DNA from: Parastagonospora avenae f. sp. tritici 18332-5
Lineage: Eukaryota; Ascomycota; Dothideomycetes; Pleosporales; Phaeosphaeriaceae
NCBI GenBank assembly: GCA_022559985.1
Contig: JAFJTR010000007.1
Location: 1-64,000, forward strand
Reading direction: 5' to 3'
Length of the DNA: 64,000 nt
The stretch's first letter is position 1, and each line of letters starts with the position of its first letter. Positions 19,451 through 30,621 of this stretch are shown one piece after another. The position numbers and the translations under genes are program-made. A model generated the notes under the pieces. The model saw nothing but the letters and a program-made list of their open reading frames with translations. It made no database searches and was not told where the DNA came from.

Positions 19451-20323
19451 CTAGATAAATACCTTCATCGCATAGCCATGATCCAATGATGTTGGGCTCT
19501 GGCTGTGGCGTAGGACTCAGTGCTGAATTTGTTGCGCTTGCCGCCGCAGATTTAAATTGAGAGGAATTGCTCGCCGGCCGCAATTTGAGCACGTTAGGCT
19601 CGTTGGCCATTTGAACCGGTGTCAAAGCGGCGTTCACACTGCTTGCGCAGACACCCTTTCTTCAAGCAACCTTGGATATTCCGAATGGCCACTCGGGTTC
19701 AGGATCTCGCATGGACAATCCTCTCGTTCACCCATACAGCTCTAGATGTTTGCGAGTCTACGGAAAAGGGACAAGGATGCGAGCTGTTGGCGATCCTCCG
19801 ACTTTTTATGCGGGCACGGCTCTGCATTGAGGCGGAGTAATGCTGCACAAGGGGGTCAAAAGTGCGCCACGTCATCCGTGCATCCTCACGTTTCCGAACC
19901 GTCGCATCTTACTGCGTCGCGCGCGTGTCGAGGCTTTTTCCTAAATGGGACGAAGGACTACTGCTCTGTTGATCCTGATCTTGTGTAATTACGGCGATGT
20001 GGCTGGAGATTTAATTCAAAGATATTTGATTAATTCCCTGCATGTCTAGCGTCCGACTTGACTCCAGTCAAAGCCGCTTAGCAGTCGTTTTGTATTAGTT
20101 GACGTTACAAAGTGCTAGTATGGCTACAAAGCTAAACAGGAAGGAACAGATTGGCTGTGATTGGTACTTAAGATTGCCTCTGATTCTGTATTATAACGCT
20201 ATAAGTATGGTAAATGTTTAACTAGAATTACATGGTCCTTACTGCGGCGTACTTTCTGAAGCAGGAAACGTCCCTTCGCTCTCCATCTCCGCAGCTTGCG
20301 TCTCCGGCACCATGGGCTCTCCT
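19451..20323. other. Region upstream of CorA-like gene
   Basis: It contains the candidate first exon of the CorA-like gene (minus strand, ATG near 19610: MANEPNVLKLRPASN) which cannot be spliced in frame with standard signals, followed by about 0.65 kb with no recognisable coding region. Confidence 0.35.
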
Positions 20324-23300
20324 CTATCCTCGACCCCCCCGATCTTCTGGGTGTGCATCATGAGCCTGCTCACTGTGCCGACTAGGCGTCTGCTCATGAT
20401 CCCTTTCGTCATCCTGGTCCATATCCATGTCCACGTCCCCGTCCTGCGCACCTTCAGTGTTCGAAGCCCTACACTGCCCAAAGTCCTCTTTCTTGATCTT
20501 GATTGCAGACTTCCTTTGCGCACTCTGGTGATTCTGATTCCGAGGATGGGCTGTATGATCGCGATCTTCCTCGAACACTTGATGAGCATAGTCATTTTGT
20601 CGGCGTGACTCATCGAGGCCAGTAGGAAACATCTTGCCCATGATAGCACTGTGCTTCTGCTGCACACTCAGAGATGCATCCCGCTCTGGGTGCGCATGTC
20701 CACTCGGGCTCGGCAGGTTGGATGCGCCAGCCGAAGCAGAATAATGTAGGGGCGTGGGAGTGAAACCGGTGGGTGAGCCTTGTGTCGAAAGCTCGCCTTC
20801 CTTGCGTGCATGTACCTTTCGAAGATTGGCGGCTGAAGATTGCGAACGCATATCCGGACGCCCATCTTTCCTGATTAGAACACCGTCTGCGTTACGAATA
20901 GGCTTTGTCCTGGTCTTCTTTGTGTGGGCATATGGGTCATTGGGAGAGCCCATGTTGAATCCAGGTGACGACATGCCCTGGGAACCTATACTCGCAGCAC
21001 GCTCGCTCTGAGCGTAGCCTCCTCGCCCACCGCCCCCACTACCACGACGAGCTATACCGCGACCAGAACGTGCGACATGGTTATAGTAGCCTTCTGGGCC
21101 GGCAAGCGACTCTGCAACACCCTGCCAATCGTCTCGCTCCCACTCTGGTGTTCCAAGCTGGTGGACTTGCGCAGGCATGCTCTTCCTAACACGCCCCCCA
21201 CGGCTACCAGGGCCCCCACCTCGAGCTCTACCGCGTGGACGATGCTCGGTAATGCGTTGAGATTCGGGCCGCCAACTGTCATCCGAAGGCCCGTCCTGTG
21301 TGGTAAAAGGTACGTATGTGGAATGTTGAGTTTGAGATGCTAGGCTGGATTCTGGTATCGAATGCTGAGAAGGAAGAGTTGGCGGAGGCACTGCAAGTCT
21401 CGGATTTGGGATATCGGATCTACTCCCATAGGAATGTTGTGTCGTGACAGTCTCAAGAGGGGCGGAACTGGCTTGAGGATCAGTGGAGGCCATTTTCTGG
21501 CGCTTTGGAGATCCTGGAACATGCGCAGCACCTTCACGTGGCGTTTCCAAGCCAGCCATATGCGAGCGTTTGGTCCCTGCGTTGATGCTTGCCCATCCAG
21601 CGCTCCGGCCTGGAACGGACTCGTCCCTTTCGATGATTCCTGGCAAAGTCGACGATGAGACCGTGTCGAATGATTGGTACGTTGGTGGATTTGTAGGCGC
21701 CTGGACTGGCGATCTGGCTCTAGGAATTAATGCAGATGTAGCATGCACAGGAGTTGCGTTGCGACTTTGTGTCGAAGCTGGCCGATGGGACGGCTGAAAG
21801 ACGTGCGGTGTTCCTTGTAAGGCGGGTGCTGCTCGAGTGGATTGTGCTCCCTGCTCTAGCGAATAGATCTTTTCCTTCATAATCTCAACCGTGACTCTAA
21901 GGTTGTCAAGTTCACTCGTCTTATGTGACATGACAGCAACCTGCTGAGCCATTAGTTCGAGGGCGGCGTTTGGAACACGTGAAGCCTGTCCGGCTGGTGT
22001 ATCAGCTCCTCGAATGACCGCGATCTCGTGACTGACATTTTCCAGGGCCTGACGTATGCCTTGCATTTCTAAATGTAATCTAGCGACGGCCTCGTCCACA
22101 CGCTGAATATCCGCAGCCTGGTGCTGCACTTGTGCGGCGAATTCTCGGCGAAGAGTCGCTTCAAGCGCCTGGAAGGACTCTTCACCTCTTCTGATATCCC
22201 GAGTGTGTGCTGCGAGCGCTCCGCTATTCTGAGAGATCTGTGTCTGTAAACGCTCAATTGCGTCTAAGGATACTTCTCCTAGTGAGCGAGGATATGTGCT
22301 TCCATTGCTGTAGTCTCTTCGACCTGTTGAAGCAGTTGTTGATTCTCTTGGGGATGGGTGAGGACTGTAGGGTACTTCGTGAGGCCTCACTGCAGGCGAG
22401 ACTGATTGCAATGGGTTGTTCATCACCTTTGATGGAACTGTGTGTAATGGCGCAAGCGTGGTGGGAGAACGCATTGCTGAAGGCGGAGGCAATGATTGCC
22501 TGCTGGCTTCAATTTGCTGTAGTGGTTGGAATGGTTGATGATGGCGTTCATGTCGTTGTCCTGGATGCATATGGTGAGGTCCCGCGTGTTGCGTATGTGC
22601 TGGTCTCGAATCGATGTCCATGGCATCTGCAGTCGAAGCTGAGTCGGGAGCAGGCGAAGGGCTATTCGAATCATCCACTATGGATAGGTCGGGGGCACCG
22701 TCTTCTTGCGGCTCCACGATAACGCTCTTGTGCGGCGACGTTTCGCATCGCAATTCGATGCGTCCTAATTTAAAAAAGTCCCGATTTCTGCACAAGAAGG
22801 AAAAGGAAATTAGCGGAAGAAGTGAGTGGTAGTGGGGAATTTAAGCGTATTTATCATGAGCAGTATGCGATAAGCATGCAGCATCCCAGGAGTAAGCTGG
22901 GACGTGCTGCAAGTTTGACTGAAGAAAGACCGATGTAGCAAGCAACGCACAAAGAACATGTGAGTACTGACCGGAGGTTCTTTTTACCCGCAGGAGCATC
23001 AATGACAGTAAAGCCAATGGGTGATTCTGTGCAGATGCCAGCATTGGATTCTGATGAGGTGCTGGATAAAGGGCACGCCAAGGGTTGAATAGTGCTATCC
23101 GAACTGTCAGCGACACGGCGGATGTCAAGGTTTTAATAAATGCCATATAGTGTGAGGAATAATGGCCCGCCTTGAAAGTTTAAGCTGAAGCTGATCCCAG
23201 TAGTGCTAGCGTATTATTGGGTTTCTACTTGACTAGGATCATAGTGCTGTGTGACAAACGCGGAGAAGAGAACAATCTTATGCGAGGGATTGAAATTGTG

Positions 23301-23670
23301 CTTACCAGCCTTCGATTGCTGTGCCCCTCGAAGCCGCCTTCTGCCTGCCGCTCCTTTTCAGAAGACTTCGGTATGACGAAAGCAGCGCTGGCACGTAGTA
23401 GGAACCCGTGACTTTGTGCCATGAGTTGTAGTACTCGCCGATATTAGTCCCACAATTTTTGCAAAAGCCCTTTGTCGATCGGTTGATAGGCGTGCCAGGA
23501 CACGACGAGGCCTCTCTCTCGGCACTTTCGACCACCTGCATTGTTGCTCTTGGTACTTGAGCGACTGCCACGGTCTCGTTGACAAGTGATGTCGCGTGAG
23601 AAGCGAAGTGCTGCTGTCGATTGGAATCGGCCGTATCACCAGCACGGGAACGCCGTCTCGTGCCCGCCAT
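20324..23670 (-). CDS. Large coiled-coil, RG-rich protein with N-terminal Cys/zinc-like region (unknown function)
   Basis: Exons 23670-23306, 23103-22972 and 22787-20324 join in frame (introns 202 and 184 bp, long for this window) to about 986 residues. The N-terminal block is conserved-looking: GFCKNCGTNIGEYYNSWHKV (Cys70, Cys73), then after the first splice IEGC (Cys122) and further Cys near 132 and 146, then PIGFTVIDAPAGKKNLRNRDFFKLGRIELRCE; it may bind zinc. A predicted coiled coil follows (about residues 340-470: LDAIERLQTQISQ..., MAQQVAVMSHKTSELDNLRV). Later come Ser/Pro-rich disorder and an RG/GG-rich tract (RGRARGGGPGSRGGRVRK; SGRGIARRGSGGGGRGG). A nuclear, chromatin- or RNA-related role is a guess. 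The C-terminus is uncertain: a run of seven G just before the stop could shift the frame to a longer tail ending at 20239. Confidence 0.75.
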
Positions 23671-24726
23671 GTGCTGAGGTTTCGGTAGCGCGTGTGGCCC
23701 AGCACTAGTGCAAGAAACCCTTCTCAACGGTTGCTGGAGCGAGCGTCGTCAGTTGAGGTGAGGTTGTCAGAGCCTATCAGCTGGAGAGTGGCGTTGCGCA
23801 AGGTGAGTTTGCGCCTTCCACGTTTGTTTGGGGCTATTTCTGCAGTACGAAGGCGGTTGTCCAGAAGATTGTCAGTGACAATGCGCGGTAAAAACAAATG
23901 AAAACGCGTCTTGGAGTCACTAGATTTCGGCAGTAAAGGTGTGCCAAGGCATGGTTTCAGTTATGCGGCGAAGGAAGAAAGTAAGTAAGAGAAGGTCGCT
24001 CACGCGCAACAAATGGCTTTTTTTTTATGAGCAGAACCTTAATTAGCACTCAGACTCAGCGCCTAAGTATTGCCCCAAGGTCCGCTTTGTCGCAAGTGCA
24101 ACGCGCTAGCACTCAAGATGATAAGATCGTTCTAGAATATACATGCACCTAGTCATCGTTCAGCGATAACAGGCAGAGCCATGTTGTCGCCAGGCTATAA
24201 CACATAGAGTTGGACTAATACGCAGTGTGGTTGATCCATATACATGACAGCAAAAACTAGTGAGCGCCAATGCGGGCCGATCACGTTCGTAATACTGATT
24301 AATTATGGACGAGCATTAACACTGCGTGTCTCAGATATGCACATCGTCTTATTGCATTTGCTGTCCTACCGAAGCGGCGCAGTGAGGTGCGACATGGGTT
24401 GCTCTGCAAGGGGTTGTCGCAATGAGGACTCGCACATGAGCCATTTCTACTTCCGCCGGGCCATTGGAGTTGTACTCAGCTGGAAGCTCGTGGTGCGACG
24501 AGCGGACTCGCTTCGCATTACAAGTGCTTGTCGAGTTTCCAGCCTCTAGTTCACTGCGACCAAGCGCTTATGCCTTCCAGACAGTAGCCGTGCATGGAAT
24601 CATGCTTTGCGCCCCAGGGAGCCGGCCGAAATAGCCGGATCTGTCCATCATTGCAACGTCGGCACGCTTAGCACAATGTTCTACTTCCACCTGTTGCACA
24701 GCCCTACACAAATAGTTTCTGGTATC
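23671..24726. other. Intergenic region, about 1.05 kb
   Basis: It contains the promoter of the coiled-coil protein gene (minus strand, from 23670 upward) and the 3' flank of the exonuclease gene. ORFs here are short and lack family features. A T-run lies at 24009-24017. No RNA gene recognised. Confidence 0.4.
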
Positions 24727-26976
24727 TCATCTCACCGTAATAAAGCCAACACCATTCCTCGCTTCCTGGCAAGCTTTACTCAGCGCTTGAATCTCTGTGT
24801 CAGTCCACTTGACGCTCAAATTGTCCCAATTCTTCGTCTGGTACTCGCGCCGATACTGCTGCTGCATGGCTTGTAAGCGGCGGATCTCTCGAGGATCGCC
24901 TGTGCCACTATATACTATAAGGGCTGTGCAGCGTGGCAAAGATTCGTATATCCGCGCGATCTGTTTGACAGTCCTAGAGACGGCATCGCCGAGCTCGGGA
25001 CCTTTCAGCTCCGCGTCAACATCTGTGTCCTCTCTTGACAACCCAATGCGCTGCATCGCGGTTTGGCGCATCGCCTCAACGTCGGCGGTCTTTGCGTCGT
25101 CCCACCAGCCGCGGGCAAGCTCGAGTTCGCGCAACCGAGCCCAGACGAAGTCGACTTTGACAGTAGTACCATCCTTGCCGACTGCAAGACCTTTCAATAC
25201 AGTGTCAATGGCGTCTACGACCTCGTTGTCAGACTTGCAGCCGATAGACACACTGGCTTGGTTGCCATGTCCTCGATTAGGCTCGCCCCAATCGATGACG
25301 GCGCCAGCGCGATACTCCTTGTTGGTCTTGGGTCTTAATGTGCGCCCTATTCTCTTGAATATAGACTCGGCATTCGTGTCCCCCGTCCCCCATGAAGGGC
25401 CTTTCTCGCATTTCTGTTTGACAAGATCAAGGGCGGTACGGGCATCTTCGACGCTATCGTGGCCTTTGCTCCCTTTCTGTACCTCGCGATGAAGATACTT
25501 CTGCGCCAGCCATTTCAAGGACTGTTTATAGGGCGGTCCGCGAGGATGTGGGAAGAGAATGCCGGTGTCAACCAAGAACGGATGGGTCAGCTTGAGAGCG
25601 TTAAGGTCGGAGTTTAGCGAGTGTCCCACGAGGATCGTGCGCGGTGTGACGAGCCTCAATAGCTCCTTTTGTACGTCCGACAGTGTGGTTGTAACATCTT
25701 CGAGCATGGCGGCCGTGATGCCCGAGTACTGCGTTAGGTAGTCTTTGATGGCGAAATCAGGTTTGACCAGGCGATCCATGACCACCTCGCCGTCCCATCC
25801 AAGCAGACTTACCCGCGTAAGTACGTGTTCGTCGTTCTCGGCCTTGCACATTTCACAATCGACCGAGATGACGTTCATGCCCGCTGTCACGCTGCCCTGC
25901 TCGATCTCAGCCTCTGGGACCTGTCCGTCTTCAAGACGGTCAACGATGGTGTCGACCCAGCCATCATCGGCACTCTGCTTGGCCTCCTTCCTCCTCTGTA
26001 TGGCAGCCTCTCTCGATTCAGGCGTAGTGAACATGGCCGGATGCGGTACGTATTCGTTCTCCTGCTGCTCAGCAAGAGTTGCAATGTACTCGGTGACGCG
26101 CGTGCGCTTGTTGTCCCAGTGCTTGGAGTTCTGAGGAGTGGGGCCCTTGTGGTTGCCCTTTTTCTTCATCTGCTTCTCGTCGTGCGTCTTCGGAATTTGC
26201 GAGGTCAGCATGGTGTGGATGGGCGAATGCAGTCTGATGTATTGGCCCGAGCGATGCTCCCCGGGTGCCTTGATGGGCCACACATGGTCAAACATGTCAG
26301 CAAGAGGCAGCATGGCGGCGGGCAAGCGACTCGGTGTCAGGGTTGCTGGATAAAAGTCGTCGGGCGAGATGCGCACCCGTTTGGACTCAGCACCGTCTTC
26401 AGCGGGGATGGCCGTGTCAGATATGGCGTCCACTGGCTCGCCATGACTGGGCGCTTCGGATGTTGAGGCGGCGTCGGCGTCGGCGTCAAGCGTGACATTG
26501 CCGTTGAACATGCCCAAGTCCAGGCCGGGGACCATCAGCATGACGACTTTCTGGATGCTCTGGCGGCTGCGCACCGAGACCCACTGCGGTGCGTTGCCGT
26601 CGGCCAGCAGGTAGAGGGCGAGCGACTGGAGATCTGCCATCTTGACGTGCGACTGGAGGCGGGCATGGTGCGAGTGCTCGATGGCGGGATAGTGTCGGTC
26701 GAGCTTGCGTTCCTTGCGCCGCTCCTCTCTGCTCTTGGGCGCCTTGTCGCCAGCGCCGGGTCGATGCGCATCGCTGCGACCGCTTTCGAGGTTGTGGCTA
26801 GAGCTGCCCTCCTTCTTTCTCCTCTTGGGGCCGACCACCGTCCAGCCTTCCTCATCGTTCGCAGCAGCCGTCGCATCTTCAGCAGCTCCCTCGTCGCGCA
26901 GAGGCGGCGCCAGTGGTGCGTCCAGGCCAGCATCGACGGGCTCTTGCGCGCCGTCTGCGCGCTTCCGTTTCGTCAT
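24727..26976 (-). CDS. RNA exonuclease of the Rex1/REXO1 (DEDDh) family
   Basis: A single exon of 749 residues; the start ATG 26976 (MTKRKRADG) is the first Met in frame, the open frame further upstream lacking ATG. The DEDDh exonuclease domain carries Asp373-x-Glu375 (VISVDCEMCK), the third acidic residue in ILVGHSLNSDLNALKLTHP, and His506...Asp511 (GHDSVEDARTALDL). The N-terminus is basic and low-complexity (EEGWTVVGPKRRKK, SREERRKERKLD) and likely nuclear/nucleolar. Yeast Rex1 trims 3' ends of 5S rRNA, tRNA precursors and other small RNAs; a similar role is inferred. The C-terminal part after the domain (INGLARGWWDDAKTADVEA-type helix region and YESLPRCTALIVYSGTGDPREI) is also typical of fungal Rex1 orthologues. 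Confidence 0.88.
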   Translation of the reverse strand: MTKRKRADGAQEPVDAGLDAPLAPPLRDEGAAEDATAAANDEEGWTVVGPKRRKKEGSSSHNLESGRSDAHRPGAGDKAPKSREERRKERKLDRHYPAIEHSHHARLQSHVKMADLQSLALYLLADGNAPQWVSVRSRQSIQKVVMLMVPGLDLGMFNGNVTLDADADAASTSEAPSHGEPVDAISDTAIPAEDGAESKRVRISPDDFYPATLTPSRLPAAMLPLADMFDHVWPIKAPGEHRSGQYIRLHSPIHTMLTSQIPKTHDEKQMKKKGNHKGPTPQNSKHWDNKRTRVTEYIATLAEQQENEYVPHPAMFTTPESREAAIQRRKEAKQSADDGWVDTIVDRLEDGQVPEAEIEQGSVTAGMNVISVDCEMCKAENDEHVLTRVSLLGWDGEVVMDRLVKPDFAIKDYLTQYSGITAAMLEDVTTTLSDVQKELLRLVTPRTILVGHSLNSDLNALKLTHPFLVDTGILFPHPRGPPYKQSLKWLAQKYLHREVQKGSKGHDSVEDARTALDLVKQKCEKGPSWGTGDTNAESIFKRIGRTLRPKTNKEYRAGAVIDWGEPNRGHGNQASVSIGCKSDNEVVDAIDTVLKGLAVGKDGTTVKVDFVWARLRELELARGWWDDAKTADVEAMRQTAMQRIGLSREDTDVDAELKGPELGDAVSRTVKQIARIYESLPRCTALIVYSGTGDPREIRRLQAMQQQYRREYQTKNWDNLSVKWTDTEIQALSKACQEARNGVGFITVR

Positions 26977-27223
26977 GGCTGCGGGGTGCGTGGTTGTGCG
27001 TGCCTCGAGTTGTTCCAAGGTTGTGTGGGGGAGCTGCGACCAGTTCGAGAAATTGTTCACAGCTCAAGCTCTAACGTCGCGCTAACGGCTCGGTGCAGAA
27101 AGCTTACTTGTCCATCACATGTCAGCCCTCGAGATGCACTTGAGCTACACTTGTGCTACGACAGTCCAGATTTCTTAAAGTCAAGAAAACTGCAAAATAA
27201 ATACTAGACAGCAGACACCATAT

Positions 27224-28363
27224 TTACACCACCACAGTCTCTCCAATGTCGCAAAGTCCTACTTCCTCGTCCCACTTCAGTCCTTCCGCCTCAGCACCTT
27301 TCTTCCAGCGCTCCACGGGCTCTGTGACGGGCTCATACTGTGCGCTGTAGGCCCCTCGGAACGTCCCATAGTGCATGGCGATGCTCTTCCTACTCCTCAC
27401 ATCCCTGTGTATTGCCAAAGAGTCTTCCGGGCTTGAGTGCTGCCCGGACAAGATGGAGCGCGGCTTGAAGCAGCCTGCAGGCAACAGTGCGAGATCAAAC
27501 GGCCCATGCAGCTCGCCAACCTCTTTGAACGCGGGGCACGGCGGGTGGGGTGCGTCGTGATGCGAGAATTGTGCATCAGAATTGACGTGACAGTACCCCG
27601 TGTCGCCTGCGAAGAACAGCCTCTTCCCGTATTCGCCGGGCTCCTTGATCGCCCAGCTACACCACAATGTACCGTCGAAGTTCCATGGCGCGCGACCAGA
27701 GCGATGCTGCGCGGGTGTGCAGATGAGTTCTACGCTCCCGACATGCTCGTCTTTTAGATTTATGCCATCCCACCAATCCATCTCCGTCACCTGCTCGTCT
27801 CTTATGCCGATCCCTAAGCCAGTGAGCACCGATTTCACGCCCAATGCGCAGAAATAACGCAGCAGATTGTTCTTCGCATTAAGTTTGCTCAGTGTGTCGG
27901 AATCGAGATGATCGTAGTGGTCGTGGCTGATACAGACAGCGTCGATTTCGGGCAGATCGTCGAGTGTGCAGGGCGGCGGCGTGAAGCGGACTGGCCCAAC
28001 CATGCCGTATGGGCCGACTCTGTTGCTCCACACGGGATCCAACAGTATTCTCATTCCCCGATCCGTGCAATTCTGCTTGCTTGTTTCAACCAAAAAGCTA
28101 GCATGTCCGATCCATGTCGCCTTCAGCCCGTCCGATTGTGCAGCGAAGTCGGGAGTTCGAACCTCTACCAAGCCGAGACGGTCGGCAGGAACTGGCACAA
28201 AGTTCTTTGGTGTGCTCCAACGCGCTTTGAGCAGCGTTGACACAGAAGACGCCTGGTATGAAGGCCACGGGTTCTTGAAGCCTGAGCCGCCATTGTGATG
28301 AGCTGTTGTGTAGCCAGCAGGTTGGCGCAGTGGCAATGGGCTCACGGAGGTTTTTGTTGACAT
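27224..28363 (-). CDS. NAPE-PLD-like metallo-beta-lactamase-fold hydrolase
   Basis: A single exon of 379 residues from ATG 28363 (MSTKTSVSPLPLRQPAGYTTAHH). The metal-binding signature His147-Asp-His149-Tyr-Asp151-His152 (CISHDHYDHLD) is intact. Other family blocks are WIGHASFLVET, RILLDPVWSNRVGPYGMVGPVRFTPPP, FCALGVKSVL, CTPAQHRSGR, LWCSWAI, FFAGDTGYC and MHYGTFRGAY. These match N-acylphosphatidylethanolamine-hydrolysing phospholipase D and its fungal relatives, which release N-acylethanolamines from membranes; the fungal substrate is unknown. The open frame extends upstream to 28552 without ATG and ends AFFRRFASRAM, which looks like a mitochondrial presequence, so a longer product from an upstream exon is possible. 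Confidence 0.88.
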   Translation of the reverse strand: MSTKTSVSPLPLRQPAGYTTAHHNGGSGFKNPWPSYQASSVSTLLKARWSTPKNFVPVPADRLGLVEVRTPDFAAQSDGLKATWIGHASFLVETSKQNCTDRGMRILLDPVWSNRVGPYGMVGPVRFTPPPCTLDDLPEIDAVCISHDHYDHLDSDTLSKLNAKNNLLRYFCALGVKSVLTGLGIGIRDEQVTEMDWWDGINLKDEHVGSVELICTPAQHRSGRAPWNFDGTLWCSWAIKEPGEYGKRLFFAGDTGYCHVNSDAQFSHHDAPHPPCPAFKEVGELHGPFDLALLPAGCFKPRSILSGQHSSPEDSLAIHRDVRSRKSIAMHYGTFRGAYSAQYEPVTEPVERWKKGAEAEGLKWDEEVGLCDIGETVVV

Positions 28364-28995
28364 TGCGCGTGATGCAAAACGCCTAAAAAAGGCTGGCGGA
28401 CCAGAATGCCTGCTGCCATCCTTTATGATCGTGTCTGTCGCGTGCGGTGGTGTTATGGAGAGGAGGCCGGAGATAGCGGGGCCTTGGTAATGGGGAGCGG
28501 CGAACAAGTCTGGCCGCCGCTCCGTTTGCAGACAATGGCTGACCAGAACCACTCAACCTGCCCGTGTGTCGGAGGAACCACCTGGGCAGCGCCTCTTTTC
28601 AAACAACATGCAACCTGGCAGCACATTCGTAGTGCGGCTGAAGCTTGCCCACGAAAAGCCATTCACCTCCCGCGCCTTCATCATGCCCTCGGGGTATCCG
28701 TACAATCAAAGACGCCGCTTGCGTAGTCTTGCTCCCTGCAAATATTATCAGCCAATGGCAAACACACGTGACAACATGCCTACACCCGTGGACTCTAGCT
28801 TCCTGCAGGTACTACTTCGCGCATCGCCGCGCACCAGGATCTGGGCTGCTCACCTGCCTAAACAAGCAAAGAGCTTCCGCCTGGCTGGACAAGATGTAGA
28901 AAAGGTAGTCAACATTTATAGGTCTGAGGCTTCCATCTCCCAGGGTGGTCGTCAGATAGCACCCTTTTTCCCTGTCAGAATTCGTCGATCAAACA
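28364..28995. promoter_or_regulatory. Divergent intergenic region, NAPE-PLD-like gene / RNase T2
   Basis: 632 bp between oppositely directed start codons at 28363 and 28996, presumably holding both promoters. No clear motif is offered; ORFs in it are short overlaps of the flanking genes. Confidence 0.4.
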
Positions 28996-30322
28996 ATGCA
29001 TACCTCTTGTGCCAGAGTGGGCGCTGTGGTTCTACTAGCCAGGAGCACTTCTGCGCAGCTATATCCTGGCCAGAGCAATCTTAACCACACTTGTCAGCTT
29101 CAACAGCCCCTGCTGTCATGCCCTTCTTCGGATCCGTCAAAAGTTGACTCTTGCTGTGTTGAGACCTTTGGTGGTCTCGTACTCTCCACACAATTCTGGG
29201 TATGTGCTGGTGCAGTAACCTTGGATCTGATGGCTGTGTACATGGGAGCCAATTGCTAATTACGGTAGAATACCAACTCAGGAGGATCCGGCCAGTTGCT
29301 CCCCAAGGACACCTTCACGCTTCACGGCCTGTACGTCTTCCCTTCTCATCACGTCTGCAGTCATTGACCCGATTCCAGCTGGCCCGACTTCTGCAATGGC
29401 TCTTACACACAATACTGCGATTTGAACCGGCAATATGACCCCATCCCGTCACCTAACACCACCAACGGCCTACCCAATGGCACTTTTGTCGCGCCTTACA
29501 ACGGCTCTAATATTGGCACTTTCTTGGAGCCATTTGGCCGCTACGACCTGCTCGAGTACATGAACAATTACTGGATCGCCTTCCAGCAAGATAATCCAGG
29601 CTTCTGGGGCCACGAGTTTAGCAAGCACGCTACATGCTTCTCTACCTTCAATGTCCCGTGCTACGGTCCCATGTACCGTCAGCATGAGGAAGTGGTGGAT
29701 TTCTTTGAGACGACGATCAAGTACTACAAGCGATTTCCGACATTCAAATGGCTTGAGGAGGCCAGCATAACGCCTTCCAATGCGACTGGATACTCGTATA
29801 CCGCTATCCGAGACGTGCTATTTGCGAAACACGGTGGTGTTCCATTCATTGGATGCAATGGACCAAGATACAGGTAAGCGTTCGCCACCGATGCTGCTCT
29901 AATTATTTTGCTAACAAGTGTGCAGTAAGTCTGATGTCTCTTCCCAAAACAGTCAGGCAGACACCGAAGTCGCCTGACAATCATCACCAATGATACACGT
30001 TTTTCAATGCTTTTCTTGATGACACTCGCTAACTGTGGTTTCTTGCTTAGATACCACGGCTGCTGGCAAGGGTAGCCTGGACAACGGATTTACTGCCCTC
30101 AGCGAAATCTGGTACTACGAATATGTAAGTTTGCCTACATACAACGCCATGACAGGAAGTAAGCCAACATGATCATAGGTCTATGGACGCCCACAAGAGG
30201 GCAACGTCATTCCCACCAGCGCGGCGCCCACATATCTCACCAACTGCGCGAAAGCACCTAGTGCGGTCATGTACTACCAGAGGTCTAACGGATCCGAAAG
30301 GGTGCCTACCGTGCCCTTCTAG
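28996..30322 (+). CDS. Secreted ribonuclease T2
   Basis: Six exons: 28996-29199, 29269-29330, 29379-29873, 29926-29951, 30051-30124 and 30179-30322, total 334 residues. The N-terminus is hydrophobic (ARVGAVVLLARSTSAQLYPG), a signal peptide. Both active-site blocks are present: CAS I FTLHGLWPDFCNGS (catalytic His, split between exons 2 and 3) and CAS II GFWGHEFSKHATC (catalytic Glu, His). The many Cys (SCCVETFGG, CFSTFNVPCYG, FIGCNGP) fit the family's disulfides, and N-glycosylation sites are abundant. RNase T2 enzymes cut single-stranded RNA in the secretory/vacuolar lumen or outside the cell; fungal homologues are also stress-linked. Exon 4 is only 26 nt; it is required because direct splicing of exons 3 and 5 breaks the frame. 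Confidence 0.9.
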
Positions 30323-30621
30323 ACATGGGGCATTGCAGAAGATACGACTAGCGGGATAGGAGAGAGGACCGTTAGTCCACCAGACAGGTAGATGACTTCG
30401 TACAGTGGCTTCACACGTGTCACTTAATGTCGTAATATATACACAATTTACACTAAGCACCACCGTGCAGCTTCCAAACACAATCGAATCCAAAATCGAC
30501 CGTCTCGACTGTCCTTGTACCAAAGCAACAGCTATCCCCTAGTTCACCTTCTTCGTCATTCCATGTATGTACCTTGATCTTGGGCTCAAATTGCCATATG
30601 TCTTCAATGCTAGATTCTGAT

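Noticed and set aside
22207..22722. 171-codon plus-strand ORF inside the coiled-coil gene
   Set aside because: Lies antisense to a long exon joined by good splice sites to conserved-looking N-terminal exons.
25825..26466. 213-codon plus-strand ORF opposite the Rex1-like gene
   Set aside because: Antisense shadow, Leu/Val/Arg-rich without motifs.
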